DNA of 64,000 nucleotides from Enchytraeus crypticus (lineage: Eukaryota; Annelida; Clitellata; Enchytraeida; Enchytraeidae). Where the stretch lies: NCBI GenBank assembly GCA_905160935.1, contig CAJHZI010000457.1, forward strand, positions 4,571,001 to 4,635,000, written 5' to 3'. The notes below the pieces were generated by a model that worked only from the letters and a program-made list of their open reading frames with translations, did not search any database and was not told the DNA's origin. Position numbers and translations under genes: made by a program. Below, one piece after another: positions 1-12,086 of the stretch. Position 1 is the first letter of the stretch, and each line of letters opens with the position of its first letter.

Positions 1-252
1 GACAGTTGATAAATTTATTAAGAAATAGGAAGAAGAGATGAACAGGACACATTCTAAGGCGGGAAGGTCTATTAAAAGAGGTCATAGAAGGTAGAATGGA
101 AGGAAAAAGAGGCAGGGGCAGGCCGAGATTAGATATGTTAGATGATTTAAAGACCCACTCATATGTTAAAATGAAGAGGAAGGCGGAAGACAGAGAAGAG
201 TGGAGGCGTTATGTACCATGGACCTGCCAGTAGGCAGTGCACTAAGAGAGAT
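1..252 (+). mobile_element. LINE A, 3'-terminal fragment (copy 1)
   Basis: This is the 3' end of a non-LTR retrotransposon, cut by the window edge. The plus strand encodes the C-terminal tail of a reverse-transcriptase polyprotein (GRGRPRL, DDLKTHSYVKMKRKAEDREE, ending PWTCQ-stop). After the stop come a short hairpin (CTGCC-AGTA-GGCAG) and GA repeats. It is very similar to the copy at 39133-39612, differing at only a few positions over about 240 bp, so both are fairly young. The frame is broken by indels near position 50-70. Confidence 0.85.
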
Positions 253-695
253 ATCATGTTGAAAGATTGTAAATTATAATGCCCTATAAACATATACCTG
301 TGAAATTAATTCAAAGTCCATCCTATCATCTTAAAACATTAGGAGTTGCAAATTTTCAGAGTCGCATGAACACGAGGACAATGAAACGAAATTAAATGAA
401 AATCTTTATACTAAGGTATGTAATAAGTTCGTGTCTTATCATCTGAAGAGTTACAATATTGAATTCATATTATATTTGCTGAAAATATACTCACTGAGCA
501 GATCAAACCACTAAATTTATATGCATTACTAAAGTGAAATCAAATATTTAATGTTTCTAATTCATTTATAATTCTGTTCTTTGCTAATTAACAAAAAACC
601 GAAGTAAAACAAATAAACTAGTAGGCTTATGTTTATCCCCACATTTGATCTCTTTTAAGAAACCTATTTAGTTTTGCTTAGATCTTTAAACTAAC

Positions 696-991
696 TTGTT
701 TAGGATTTGATTTGATTCTCTTGACGACATCCGAATGAGTTTCGGATAGGACGCAAGCACCGTTGACCTCCACTATCCTGTCCCCTTCTCTGAGTCCAGC
801 CGCCTCGGCAGGGGATTTCTCGTCCACCTTACCTATGAACTGGGCGGATTTGCCCTTCTCAGCGTGAAGGTTAAACCCGTAGCCCGGGAAATCATCCCAT
901 ATCTTCATGATGGCGAGTCTGGGGCGATGCTTGGCCTGCTCGACATTGTCTTCTTCACTGGAGCTGCTGCTGCTGCTCTTAATCGACTTGC
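696..991 (-). CDS. NHERF-like PDZ scaffold, exon 2 (linker and PDZ2)
   Basis: This is the second coding exon of an NHERF (Na+/H+ exchanger regulatory factor) type scaffold. NHERF proteins tether membrane transporters and receptors to ezrin-family proteins under the plasma membrane. The exon starts after an acceptor ending TTCCAG, and its first two bases GC complete the serine codon begun by the A that ends exon 1. It encodes a Ser-rich acidic linker (seven Ser in a row, then EED), followed by a PDZ domain with the ligand-binding loop PGYGFNLH, the core AGLREGDRIVEVNG, and His in ETHSDVVKRIK, the position that marks class I PDZ domains. I end it at CAA before GTTAGT, a plausible but not strong donor; reading on gives LKI-stop within 20 bases. 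Downstream exons, including any ezrin-binding tail, lie outside the window. Confidence is high for the domain and moderate for the 3' boundary. Confidence 0.85.
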
Positions 992-1798
992 CTGGAATGA
1001 GGTAATTATGATGTGTAGTGGCATCTTTACACAAAAGAACTCAATGTTCGTTTCCTAACCAAGTGAATCGAAAAATGAAAGACACCTCAGATAGCAACAG
1101 ATCATCTTTTTACTAGATGATCGAAGATTTCGAGCGTTTAGAACAGAATGGTTGATTTTTACAATATATTGAAACTCTAGTCCATTTTAATCAATGATCT
1201 CGTCCTGTTCGTGATGATGAGAATTAATGAAAAATCTAATGCAAGAATTGCAATGGCCAACTACTCAAGAGCTTTAGAATCCGTCTCAGATGTCCCAATT
1301 TGGTCACAATTGAAAATTGTGCTTGCTATACCCGTAGTTTTTGAATATGAAAATAAAATTTTGATCGAAGGAGTTCTTCCAGTAGAATATTTTTACGAGT
1401 AGAAATACAGTCAAATACCTTGAACATCTTATATCATGAATTTAGTGAGTGCAGATATTTAGTTGATGAAAATAGGTCAGAATTTATTTACATAGTATTA
1501 AAAATACGAGTATTTCAATTTGTAAACAGCCTAAATTGTGTAGAATTAAGTAGTTATAATTTCGCTAAATAGTTCAACAAATTTTTATAAAAATTCTGAA
1601 ATCAGAAGACTCCAGAATTCACTGCTCAGTATTAAGAAAATTCCCTATCTCTTCTATCCGCGGATACCAATTTGTATTTAAAAAAATCCACATTACACTA
1701 TATACATGTATGTATATGTATATAGTGGTAGGCCTACAAGCCTTAGTGAACACTGTAGGCCTACATGTATACAGCGGACAATACAGTATAGTGTACAG

Positions 1799-1841
<43 letters not shown>

Positions 1842-1863
1842 ATATATATATATACATACATGT
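1799..1863. repeat. (TA)n microsatellite
   Basis: A pure TA run of about 40 bp is followed by a short interrupted TA stretch. A GTAGGCCTACA motif sits twice just to its left (1729 and 1756). Confidence 0.9.
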
Positions 1864-2180
1864 ATATATATAGTGGTTAGATAATTAGGAGCACAAGACT
1901 TAGTAGTCTGTCAATTCCACACAGAGTGTCTGTTTATTTTCATAGGACGGGAAGTGAAGTAACTCTATCCGCAGTAACTTCGTCACATTCCATACAACAT
2001 TAACACAAATCATGGCAAAACTTTAGAGATAGTTTAGCATACGGTAGCAAGCCAGCATACACCAACACACGCACTGTAGGCTGTAAAACTTCTGCGCCAT
2101 AGTACAAAAGTGCACACGCACACAAGCACACAAACACTGACACACAACATATAGGCCTATTATATATACTATATGTATGT

Positions 2181-2187
2181 ATATATA

Positions 2188-2254
<67 letters not shown>
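2181..2254. repeat. (TA)n microsatellite
   Basis: Alternating TA with a single internal phase break (ATTA). Tyr-Ile repeats in translations across it have no coding meaning. Confidence 0.9.
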
Positions 2255-2256
<2 letters not shown>

Positions 2257-3600
2257 ATATCATCAGTCAATCCCTATTTTTCATGTTTCTCTTACAATTT
2301 AGCAAATCCCCTCAACACTCAAATTAATTTATTCAGTTTCCATTCTATCCTTCCCAGTTTTACCGCAATTACAACATTCTCATCTCATACACTGTTCTCT
2401 TTTTAGTGCCCAGAACTCTGCACCGTACACATTCCTGTCCTAAAAACTGAACTATAGAATTATTTACCTTTCAGTCTTTTCAGTCAGGTATTTTCCTATC
2501 GCACAGAGGTTTATTTAGTAATTATATATTATTATTTATTTACTATATTTATTATGTATTATTATTTATTATTTTTTATTTGAGAAAATAGCACTAGATG
2601 TTGTACTGAAATATAAAAATTTTAAAGACATCCACAAATATCAACACTATTGAGTAGTTAAAGGTTTTGCTGATTCGGTCATTTTGAGTGTACATATTTA
2701 TGCCAATCGTAAGCGATAAGAACCGCGACAAACGCTGTGCAAGATCACATATCTACAGCGATCTTTACATCTGATAGATTCGTTATGGAAATTACTACGT
2801 AGCATTATATTATATATCTAAACAACTGTAATATTGTTTACATTACAGTTTAAAGTTACGAACCTACTCTCAATCGTAATATGTATTATTGTAACTATAT
2901 TTCCCCACACTCGTAAAACTTGGATTCAAGGGAAGATGACGATGATGAATATAAAAACTATACACATTATAATTGAGAGAATAATTTAATACTATTATTT
3001 ATCTATTATTTATTATTACTATTTTTACTTTTTATTTTCATGTTATTTCTATTTTTTTAAATATTGATTAATAATAAATATGTTATTGTTTATCAATAAT
3101 TTATTATAATTTATCGCAATAGTTTATTGTGCAATAGATCTGGTGAACTTTACGATTGATATGAAATTGAAATGAAGTAGATTGCATCAAGCTTGCTCAC
3201 AGCATGTGCTGCAAACAGACTTAAGTAGATTTACAATTCTAATTAGTCGGCTTGTAATTATCAGATAGCGGTAAGCTGCTGCTGGTGAGATTAGTGTTAT
3301 AATGGTTGCGTAGCCGGAGATACGGGTCCCAAGAATATTAGTATATAATTTATAGTAATAGACTAAAACGTGATTGTCTTTACTAGCGGAGAAACAATAA
3401 TATCTCCTTTATTACGAAGAAAGCTCTCTAATATCCAGGAGCATACGCGCAATATTAACAACAAAGCCAGTTGCGACGTTGGAAAATAGGGGATTGTATA
3501 AAGATAAGGGGTTTTAAAAAAATAGGGGAGAGGTGGAAAACTTGCGCAGCGTGAAATAGTCAAGGGAGAAGGCATGCGTGCTTGCATATCTTCTCTATGA

Positions 3601-3613
3601 GGGGGGGGGGGGG
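3601..3613. repeat. G13 homopolymer
   Basis: Thirteen consecutive G residues lie within an otherwise ordinary AT-rich intron. The exact length may be a sequencing uncertainty. Confidence 0.8.
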
Positions 3614-4416
3614 TGGACGCCCCTACTATTATCGCCTTAAGCAGAACATCCAACTACAGATAAAGCCATAACCCTAACATCGCCTTCAGACGAGAAAGGG
3701 GACGTAAAGTCATATTTTCTCAGACTGCGAGGTATTAGCGCGAGAGCCGCTATCAGCTGACTGATTGCGCAGCTGTCTAATCACACCATCTTTGGACTGG
3801 GCGAGAGATAAAACTGCATAGCTTGATTATAAAGGGTTACAGATGTAATCTAATTAGCATACAATGCAATGCAAAAATAGGCCTAGAGTTGGATATTAAG
3901 CACTGGTTTTAAACATCTGATATGTTTATATGTAAACCTGACAGGCATCAGGTCTATTGCTGAACCTCATTAGAATTGTGAATCTGTTGGCTATTTCAAA
4001 CAAAGGTCTGGTTGTTTTTGGATCTACATGATTCGTTTCTCTAGCTCACCGAACAATAATTTACTTAATCGGCTTAGAGAGTTAATACGTCTCATGTTCA
4101 CCTGCTCACAGATGAAAGCAAAACTTTTAAGCTATAGAATTCTTAAAATAAATATAAAATATATTAAATAATTATTAAAATACACTTTTCCAATTCAAGC
4201 CTCTTAATTTAACTCGATATTGTACAACTATTTTTACTTTTTATTTACTTGTTGTGCAGTTATAATAACTGCTCAATTGCCTACTCTCTATGCACTGCAC
4301 AGTTCGTTATATGTAACCCCTTCACTTTCTCTAGCTTCAATTTTACTCTCAATATTTTATTTTATTCGATATATTCAGCCAAATAACTTTACGTACACTA
4401 CGCACGCTCAAGTACA

Positions 4417-5384
4417 TAATAACAATAACAATAACAACAATTAGAGTGCTACAGTCATCAATGACAACATCGAGCACTATTGAGACAAAATCAAGCCGGC
4501 GAGCAAAAAAAGAAGGTCCAAAAACGGTGCAAATTCCAAAATCCAGAAATTCAGTCCAAAGTAAAGGGAGTTAAAGAAAAGGTGGTTTAGGCGCAGGTCG
4601 CTGCTCATGGACACTGGATGGAAAAGAGAGATGGAAAAGATAGGTCTTCAACTGCTTACGGAACTGCTCATAGGAAAGCAAAGGCTGGTGTGATTCAAAT
4701 GAAGATTTACGAAGATTGGATGGAAGCGAATTCCAGGTCTGAGGTGCAGCATGGTGGAAAGAACGATTAGATAGCTTAGAGCGTGAAGGTAAGCTAGGTC
4801 TCACAAGAGTAATTAACTTAGAAGACCGAGTAATAGCAGGCTGCATCACTTTAATCAAGTGAGACATAGAAGTTTGTCCAGGGATGGTGATGGACTTATA
4901 GGTTAACGAAGCTGTTTTGTAAATGATACGCTCTTTAATCTTTAGCCAGTGCAAAGACTTCAAAATAGGCGTAACATGTGAGTACTTGGAACTACAAAGA
5001 ATTGCTCGCGCAAGAGAATTCTGAACAAACTGCAACCGATCAATCTCACAGCCAGGGAGATTTAAAAACAGGGAATTGCAGTAGTCCAACTTCGATTGCA
5101 CAAGAGCAGCACCAATTGTAGCAGCTGTCTCACGTGACAAATATGGACGTATTCGACGAAGATCACGGATATGGAAGAAACATGCTTGTGAAGTTTTAGT
5201 TATGTGTTCGTGGAAGGTTAGGTGTTTATCAAGGATAACACCGAGATTTCTCACAGAAGAAACAGGTGATATTTTAATACCCGAACATAACGAAAGAGTT
5301 TTCCCATTCAGCTTCAGAAGCAGTTGAGGTGTCCCGACCAACAAGAATTCAGTCATAGATATATACAACTCAAGACACGCACGT
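4417..5384 (-). mobile_element. LINE D, L2/CR1-like RT C-terminus with 3' UTR
   Basis: The minus strand holds an open frame from 5368 to 4571 encoding the connection/thumb part of an L2/CR1-type reverse transcriptase. Recognisable blocks, in order, are TEFLLVGTPQLLLKLNG, SVRNLGVILDKHLTFHEHI, SKLDYCNSLFLNLP, LQFVQNSLARAI, SLHWLKIKERIIYK and APQTWNSLPSNLR. A 3' UTR of about 130 bp follows and ends in TTG/TTA trinucleotide repeats at 4417-4440. The N-terminal half, including the catalytic FADD block, is absent, so this is a 5'-truncated dead copy. The C-terminal frame is intact over 265 codons, which points to a fairly recent insertion. Its truncated end lies about 10 bp from the target duplication of the hAT-like element. 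Confidence 0.9.
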
Positions 5385-5392
5385 ATGAAATC

Positions 5393-6949
5393 TAGAGATG
5401 GGAATCGAACCGAACCCGAACCGAATCGAACCCTAAAATCTTGAATTTTGACCGAACAGAACCGAACCCGAACCTAGACTCTGGCCAAACCCAAACCGAA
5501 CCTGAACCCTGACTTTGTCCAAACCGAACCCAACCGAACTCTTGAAATTCCTTTCTCCTTCGCCAGCCTCAAGAGAAAAAAACACTTTTCTTTTCAGCTA
5601 TTTTGCAAAAGTCTGCATTAAGATATTATTGAGAATGTTTGACACTATAAAGACTGTAAGAACAATACAACTATATATTAGTTTTTTGCATTTACATGTC
5701 TTACAGTATCTAACAGCACATATTATTCAGGTAAGGCTGGTTCCAACACAATTTTACAATAACAGATAGCGATACAAAGGAACGGTAGCATTACTGAGGA
5801 ATGGTAGCGGGAAGCGAGACTGGTCTACTGAAGATATTGGATAGTCTGAATGATACGGCATTGAAATATGGTATTATTAACATGAAATATGAAATATTAA
5901 CATCAAAGAGACAAAAGTGATGAGAGTATCCCATAAAAATTTGAAAATGCTTGACTCAATCTAGGGGTGTATCTGTTCTTATAAATTCAAGTTACGAAAT
6001 TTGTGTAACTTTAGTGCGCCATCTTAATATTTTTGTAGCCAGATTTACAAATATTTATATACGACATTACATATGTGTTAAGGCTATCTGGGGTAAATAA
6101 TTTTGCACCATAGCAATGCATTAATTTTCATAACTATTTTCGTAACTTCATAATTGACCTGAGTTTCAAATTTGAAACCCTAAAGTAAATTCTGAAGTTT
6201 ATTACTGGTTCAGTTAATAGCGAACGATATAGATTATGATAATTTTTCTGTGGAAGTACACTTGTTTACCAAATCGTCCTTATTTGACATTTTTATGTTA
6301 ATAAATTGCACTTTGTCTCTGAAATATTAGATAAAATTTTAGCCTAGACATTTCCACTTATCTTATACGTTTCTAATATATAGGCCTAGTGACAAAATTT
6401 ATTTTTAAATTGATGAAGATTACTGTTTGCTGGCTATAATCAAAGAGAATATTTCAGATACAGTAATAAAGCTATATATCTATTTTATGAACATTTGTTG
6501 GTCAACTTACAATATTTAAAGAAATGTACAGGAATAAATACCACTTCTCTCCTTTTTTCATTGTCATATTTTTACTCAGGTGAAAAATGTGGCAGTTATT
6601 ATGATTATAATTAATTATAATTAAATAAAATTTGGCAGTTATTATTTTAAACATGTTTATCATAACCTTGATTAATATATTAAGTAAGGTACACAATTGC
6701 AACATTATCCAAACCAAACCATTTTGAACTCGAATCGAACTCTTTTGAGGTGGAAAGCAAGCCGAACCCGAACCGAACCCGAACCCTTGTTCTAACCGAA
6801 CCCGAACCGAACCGAACTTTTATTTTCAACAAATCGAACCGAACCGAACTCTCAAATTGTCAACTGCTAACCGAACTCGAACCGAACCGAAGTTTCATTT
6901 TCAACGAACCGAACCCGAACGCTGGAAATTCATAAAATTCCCATCTCTA
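5393..6949. mobile_element. Non-autonomous hAT-like DNA transposon
   Basis: Perfect 13-bp terminal inverted repeats (TAGAGATGGGAAT at 5393-5405, its complement at 6937-6949) are flanked by 8-bp repeats ATGAAATC (5385-5392) and ATGCAATC (6950-6957), matching at 7 of 8 positions. An 8-bp target duplication and a TIR of the form TAGNGNTGGG are typical of the hAT superfamily. Both subterminal regions (5405-5540 and 6725-6930) are dense with CCGAACCGAACC-type short repeats, which could be transposase-binding arrays. The 1.1-kb interior is AT-rich with no transposase-like frame, so it would need an enzyme supplied in trans. Confidence 0.8.
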
Positions 6950-7335
6950 ATGCAATCTGTAACAACATACATGTACATAATAATAATCTCCTAATTTAAA
7001 CTATCAACTGTACTGAGAATAGATCACGGCAAAAGATGAGAATAGAGAAGGTAAAGTTTAGAGAACAGTTTACATTACAAATGGGTATTGCGCAGTTTGA
7101 TCTTCTCTTGTCTAGACCACTGAGTTTTACACGCCATAGGCTGGATTCTTCGAAGATAAAGATAAATAACATAACCCAATGAAAGAATGAAAGGTTATAT
7201 TTCAGAAAATAGAGAAAAATTACAAGAACAACTGAGGAAACTTAACAGGTTCTATAATAAATTGAAACTAAGAAAGTCGAAAGATACATGTGCAACGATA
7301 CTGTTATCTTTATCAAGATTACTATAAAGTCATCA

Positions 7336-7425
7336 TCATCATCTTCCCTTAAATCCCAGTTTAGCCAGGGTCGGGATACGAATAGACTTTCTCCAGTCCT
7401 CAAGATCCAGTCCAGTCATTCAAGA
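7336..7425 (+). repeat. Family G repeat fragment (copy 1)
   Basis: An ATC-trinucleotide run is followed by CCCAGTTTAGCCAGGG and TCGGGATACGAATAGACT. The same block recurs at 44761-44835 (+) and 33504-33575 (-), so it is an interspersed repeat. A weaker trace lies near 2920-2955. Its class is unknown. Confidence 0.65.
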
Positions 7426-8132
7426 TTATTATAAAGTATTATATTTTAAATACGTATACATTATATAACAATGCAGTTTACATGAGGTATATCACACAAA
7501 GCTCAGAGATTATATACTGTCTCGAGGAACTTTTAGAAGAACTTTTACAAGAACTCTAATCAGCAGCAACTGCTTCCCTATCAAACGACATAAGATGTAA
7601 GCTTAGCAAACATAATCTTTCTTTCAAGTAATCCTTCAACAAAGGGATGGAGTTTATGTTTGACTTTTAGTACATAAACGATTTTACTAATGGATTGATT
7701 CTAACGATATTTCAGTTTATCTGATAGCATTCCGCACAACTGACTTTGGGTTTTAACACAACAATCGAATCGAGTACGTGCCATTCTTCAGCTAGGCGAT
7801 ACGATCGGCACTGCTACAGGCTGGGCAAGGCTTAACTAAGAACACTGGATCAAAGTTTAAGTATTGATTTTATTGATCCCAAATGCCTGATCAGCAGTAG
7901 AGTTGAATCGTTAAATCAATAATAGTCATAAGTACATCAATAATAACATTATTGTTATCTACAGCCCATCAGATATCTTCAGTTCACGTTTAGAAGTCCA
8001 ACAGTTATGCTTGTAAGTCTGTGCTTGATGATAAAATAATCTAATGAGAGAGTGTTATAACAAGTATTTCGATTTTAGTATTATTTAAAAAGAAATTATT
8101 TTTCAGCCACTTACTTCTTAAATCTCTCTCAT

Positions 8133-8133
<1 letters not shown>

Positions 8134-8175
<42 letters not shown>

Positions 8176-8180
8176 CTCTC
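8134..8180. repeat. (CT)n microsatellite
   Basis: Almost pure CT dinucleotides of about 40 bp, lying 0.6 kb inside the NHERF intron from exon 1. Confidence 0.9.
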
Positions 8181-8761
8181 GACTCTCATGTACACAGTAT
8201 AACCCATTAATATTTCATAATATTTCATAAATATCCTAATATGCCGGATTAAGCAAGAACATTTCCATGTAATTGTACTTTAATATAACAGACTTTTAAT
8301 GTTTAACCATTGCAATACTATTGCAAGTATTATGGTAGATAAAGTGCATCACACATCAAATTAAAACTAAAATAAAAATATAGAAAAATATAGTCTGCGA
8401 ATATGAATATTCTGCGCGGCACACGAAGACCACGTGGTCAGTGAGTAGTGTTCCAGGTTCAAAGCTTTGTTAAATCTATGTGGCAACATAAGATGTATAT
8501 AACTCATCCAAGTCTTACTCATAGCTTCTCGAGACAGTTAATCTAATAACAAATTTGAGGAAAACCGCTGGAGACGATTGCAAGCGTCACTGCATATTTC
8601 CTATCCATGAATATTGACGATCTCACCTTCAGCACAATGGCTGCATGTGTGATGAATCGTTTAGTATGAAAAACTTTTCTAATCTGCTCTCGTTCAGTAT
8701 GACATTTTTGCGATAAAAAATGAATTTTAATTTAAAAATATAGAAGCATCGCACTACTTAC

Positions 8762-9155
8762 TATCGCCATTTTCCTTCGCCTCCTCCACACCAAACTTCC
8801 ACGACTCAATGACGACGATGTTTTCCATGCCTCCGTGTATCACTATCTTCCTCTCTTTGTAATATTCATCGGCCTCAGGATCAACAACAAGGAATTTTGT
8901 CTCGTCTTCCACTGACTTAATCCTCTCCACCCCCTGTTTGTGATTCTCATTCCCAACGTTCGTTCCGTTCACCTCGACGATCCGGTCACCCTCCCGCAGC
9001 CCCGCCCGGGCTGCCGGGGAGTCCTCGTCCACCTTCCCGATGAACTGACCGGATCTCCCCTCCTCGGCGTGAAGGTTGAACCCGTATCCGGCGAATCCCT
9101 CCCTCTTGCGGATGTGGCAGAGGCGAGGTTTAGGTGCGTCCTCCGGTAGACTCAT
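8762..9155 (-). CDS. NHERF-like PDZ scaffold, exon 1 (start and PDZ1)
   Basis: This is the first coding exon of an NHERF1/2-type adaptor, which in animals organises transporters and receptors at the cell cortex through PDZ binding of C-terminal peptides. Translation starts at 9155 in a good context (CTCAACATGA). PDZ1 covers about residues 10-93, with the carboxylate-binding loop GYGF at 23-26, DEDSPAARAGLREGDRIVEV at 43-62, and His72 at the helix position that selects class I ligands (S/T-x-hydrophobic). LVVDPEADEYYKE after the domain matches the LLVVDxETDE linker typical of NHERF. The donor A/GTAAGTAG at 8761 is strong and in phase with exon 2 (split Ser codon). TTACAG lies 13 bp upstream of the ATG, so a 5' UTR intron is possible. 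Two tandem NHERF-type PDZ domains make the family assignment firm; choosing among NHERF paralogs is not possible. Confidence 0.9.
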
Positions 9156-9304
9156 GTTGAGTTTATTTCTGTAACAGATAACATGATAGTCACGATTTAT
9201 AATTATCGGTTGAGTTTTCTATCTCTTCTTCATCAAATAAGTAGTCTTGACAACCGATAACTTCAAGACAATTCACTCAGTAGGGCAGACGTAAATTATT
9301 AAGA

Positions 9305-9452
9305 ACAAATAGCTACATGCTACATAAGGTATGGACAAAGAATAACCTTTTGTGAATAGATAAACATTTTGATATATATGGAGCGTGATAGCAGGCTCTA
9401 GTATGAATTTGTACCTTGGACCTGTCACTTGACCGGACACTAGAGAGAAAAA
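9305..9452 (+). mobile_element. Family B short retroelement, 5'-truncated (copy 1)
   Basis: Only the 3' half is present: CATAAGGTATGGACAAAG, CCTTTTGTGAA, GAGCGTGATAGCAGGCTCT, then a degraded tail hairpin (CTGTCACTTGACCGG) and AGAGAGAA. The truncated 5' end fits LINE-driven insertion. Confidence 0.7.
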
Positions 9453-9959
9453 CAACAAGCAAAATAGATGCGTTCAAATGCTTCCACGTCGTACACTGAC
9501 GCAGCTGTGTCATCTGACATTCATTCTAACTGAATTGGAGATTTGATCAATACTATGTATTTCAATTGTTAATTCCTTTTAGCGAAATAACAAGCAACGT
9601 ATGGAATTTATGTTATCATAAAATCCCCCCCCCCCATTGCAGAATTCATTACAGCTAACAAAAAAAGAAAGAATAAAACCTTAGACAGCAGATTTAACAT
9701 CATTAGCTTTTTTTCATAGTCAAATCATAGCAAGCACATACGAACAACTTTGACTCAAAACTGTGCCGCTAAATATCGAAAACGTTAAACTTCTTGAGTA
9801 AAATAATATCCTGAAAGTTATAGCACATAGCAAGAAGCTATTTATACCTACAGTACCAATAACTATCTTTAAATATAAATTTAAATATAAATATATCGCT
9901 AGTATTCTGCCAAGCGGCAGGTCCACGATAGAACGGTACATATTCATACTCTCGAGTCT

Positions 9960-10175
9960 ACTTTCACACGCTTTATTTTGAGCACTACATTGATCAACAA
10001 GTTAATCCCTTCACAAAAGGCTATGCCTTACTCACACCTTATGTAGCCTATAACCTGTAAAAATATGGTTTCTGAGATGATTTCCCGTTGTCTTCCTCAG
10101 TTTATGCTTTGTTGCATCTTACGAAACGTGCAGTTAACGGTTGGCCTATCCCTCAGTGTCCCGGACACAACACGA
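9960..10175 (-). mobile_element. Family B short retroelement (copy 2)
   Basis: Read on the minus strand it has the family-B 5' half (GTGTCCGGGACACTGAGGGA, GACTGAGGAAGACAAC-type block, AACCATATTTTT) and the middle (AAGGCATAGCCTTTTGTGAA, AGTGCTC). The tail hairpin is missing. Confidence 0.75.
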
Positions 10176-11209
10176 GAAAAGCAATTGTTAAGAGAAGCCA
10201 AAGTAAAGATTATGTCTAGATTCTTCTATCCCTTATAACAATTTATAAGGTACAGAAAGCACAGAAGAACGCTATAAAGTTAAGTTAATCTCTTTTTCCG
10301 GTTCAAGAATATCGTCAGAGAAGAGAATTCATCTCCTGCATATCAGGCATGTACATATATACTAAAAAGGCCATTCGCCGGTATACATTTCATCCGAAAT
10401 ATTCAACAATCTCCGCGTCGTGCACTGGCTTTCTGGCCTAGTTCTGAAAACTTTAGTTTAATTTCTACTAACACATTCAATGACTATCAGAGTAACGAGT
10501 AAAACTAAGCAAACTACGCGCAATATGCTCCGCAGTCAATGTGGACAGGGTCCACATTAAACCGCTTGCGTTTGTGATTTAGTAAAAGCGCTATAATGTA
10601 TTCAAGTTCTAACTGAACCCAGTATAGCTACTGATTACGAATGCTTCGTTGCAAGGCTATTAATGTTCTGAATCTACACTAGCTTAGTTCCATACATGTA
10701 TATTGTTTATTTGGACCAATTTTCACGTGATTAGCTATTTATGCATTAGGTATTTCACTACGCTCAGGAGGATATCAACAGGCAGGGCAATTCTTACACC
10801 TGTCGAATATGTTGACTCAGATGTTAAGACCAAGTTAAAGACACGGTTAAGACCGTTAGTCTTACATGTTAATAATTTTGGATTAATTTCAGCCATTTTA
10901 AATTCATTTTAATTCCGTAGCATAATGTTTAATTCCATTCGATATAATATTATATGTTAAGGCTAAAATTAATGTAAGATATGTTTTTTTCTCTTTTAAC
11001 TTAGGATAATTTAAGGCAGTAAATTGATATCCTTCCCTATATGTAAAATGCACTATAATACATCATTATCATTATTGTAACCAAATTCTACATGTACTCG
11101 AAGAGAACTAAACCTTTACGAAGTACGATTAGATACGAAAACTTCGTCGTAGGATCCGCATTTAATGAAAAGGAATATATTTAGCAATATATTAATATCC
11201 CTAAGTATA

Positions 11210-11402
11210 TCCCCGTGTTATATCCGAGACGCTGAAGAATAGACCAACCGTAACCTGCACACGTCGTAATAGGCGACTGAGAGAGAACTGAGGAAGGCAA
11301 CAGGGAACCACCTCAGAAGCCATATCATTTCACAGCTATAGGTTGATCTACGGAATGCTCTATGCATGTAAGCAGCGTGAAAGCATACTCTTGTGTGCAC
11401 TC
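11210..11402 (+). mobile_element. Family B short retroelement (copy 3, internally deleted)
   Basis: The start CCCCGTGTTATATCCGAGAC, AATAGACCAACCGTAACC, GGCGACTGAGAGAGAACTG and GAGGAAGGCAACAGGGAACC match the family. The copy then jumps from the centre to AGCGTGAAAGCATACTCT, so a central block is lost. Confidence 0.75.
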
Positions 11403-11900
11403 GATGATGTCAGGCCGAAGAATACCCTACCTTAAGATTTCATTTCCTATCTAAGCCCCTCAGCGTCGAACCCATGAAATGGAACCTAACGGCAAGTTAA
11501 ATGGAAGTTAATGAAAGTTTAAAAAAATATCGTACATAGTATAGAATATATACACACTAATATCCTGTTAACAGTTGGAAAATATCTATCGCGATTAAGA
11601 TATATGCGAGTCCTAGGATTTTCATGCGTGAAAAGTGAAACCATTTTTTATTTTCAGCTCAAAAAGTTCATTATTGTTAATTGATCTCTGTTAATTATCA
11701 ATAACCCTCAAGGGTCTGCCCTGAGTCCTATACTGTTTTCTATGTATACAACTTGATTTCTATACTATCATGAAAAATCATGGCATCAATGGTCGTTCAT
11801 ATGTCGATGATATGCAAACACTAGCTCCTGTTAGAGATATGAATTTTCTCGCAGAGCGCATAGACTTCTAGGGCACCTAGAAGATAAAGCTCAAAGCGCG

Positions 11901-12018
11901 CAATGTTAACACCAAGAATCACAGTGTTAACATAAAAAAGCCTAGTGTTAACATCAAAGAAGCCTAGTGTTAACATCAATTAAGCCTAGTGTTAACATCA
12001 GAGAAGTCCAGTGTTAAG
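11901..12018. repeat. 22-bp tandem repeat
   Basis: AGTGTTAACATC blocks recur at 11923, 11944, 11966, 11988 and 12010, a spacing of 21-22 bp, with further decayed copies to the left. The unit contains the palindrome GTTAAC. Confidence 0.8.
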
Positions 12019-12086
12019 CCAGAAACCAACTACAAGCGTAACATAAGATTAGCGTTTAGGCTACGCTAAGCAAATAATGAGTAGTT

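Larger units (their letters stand above)
992..8761 (-). other. NHERF-like gene intron 1
   Basis: The 7.77-kb intron runs between the donor A/GTAAGT at 8761 and the acceptor TTCCAG/GC at 992. Apart from the repeats listed separately (two TA tracts, a G-run, LINE D, the hAT-like element, a family-G fragment and a CT tract), I see only AT-rich unique-looking sequence. That covers 1035-1795, 2260-3600, 3620-4416, 6958-7330, 7430-8130 and 8185-8760. Confidence 0.75.

Noticed and set aside
864..1058. Plus-strand frame opposite NHERF exon 2
   Set aside because: Antisense shadow of a PDZ exon; no recognisable domain.
1211..1402. 63-codon plus-strand frame
   Set aside because: No recognisable motif, no splice or promoter context; expected by chance in intron sequence.
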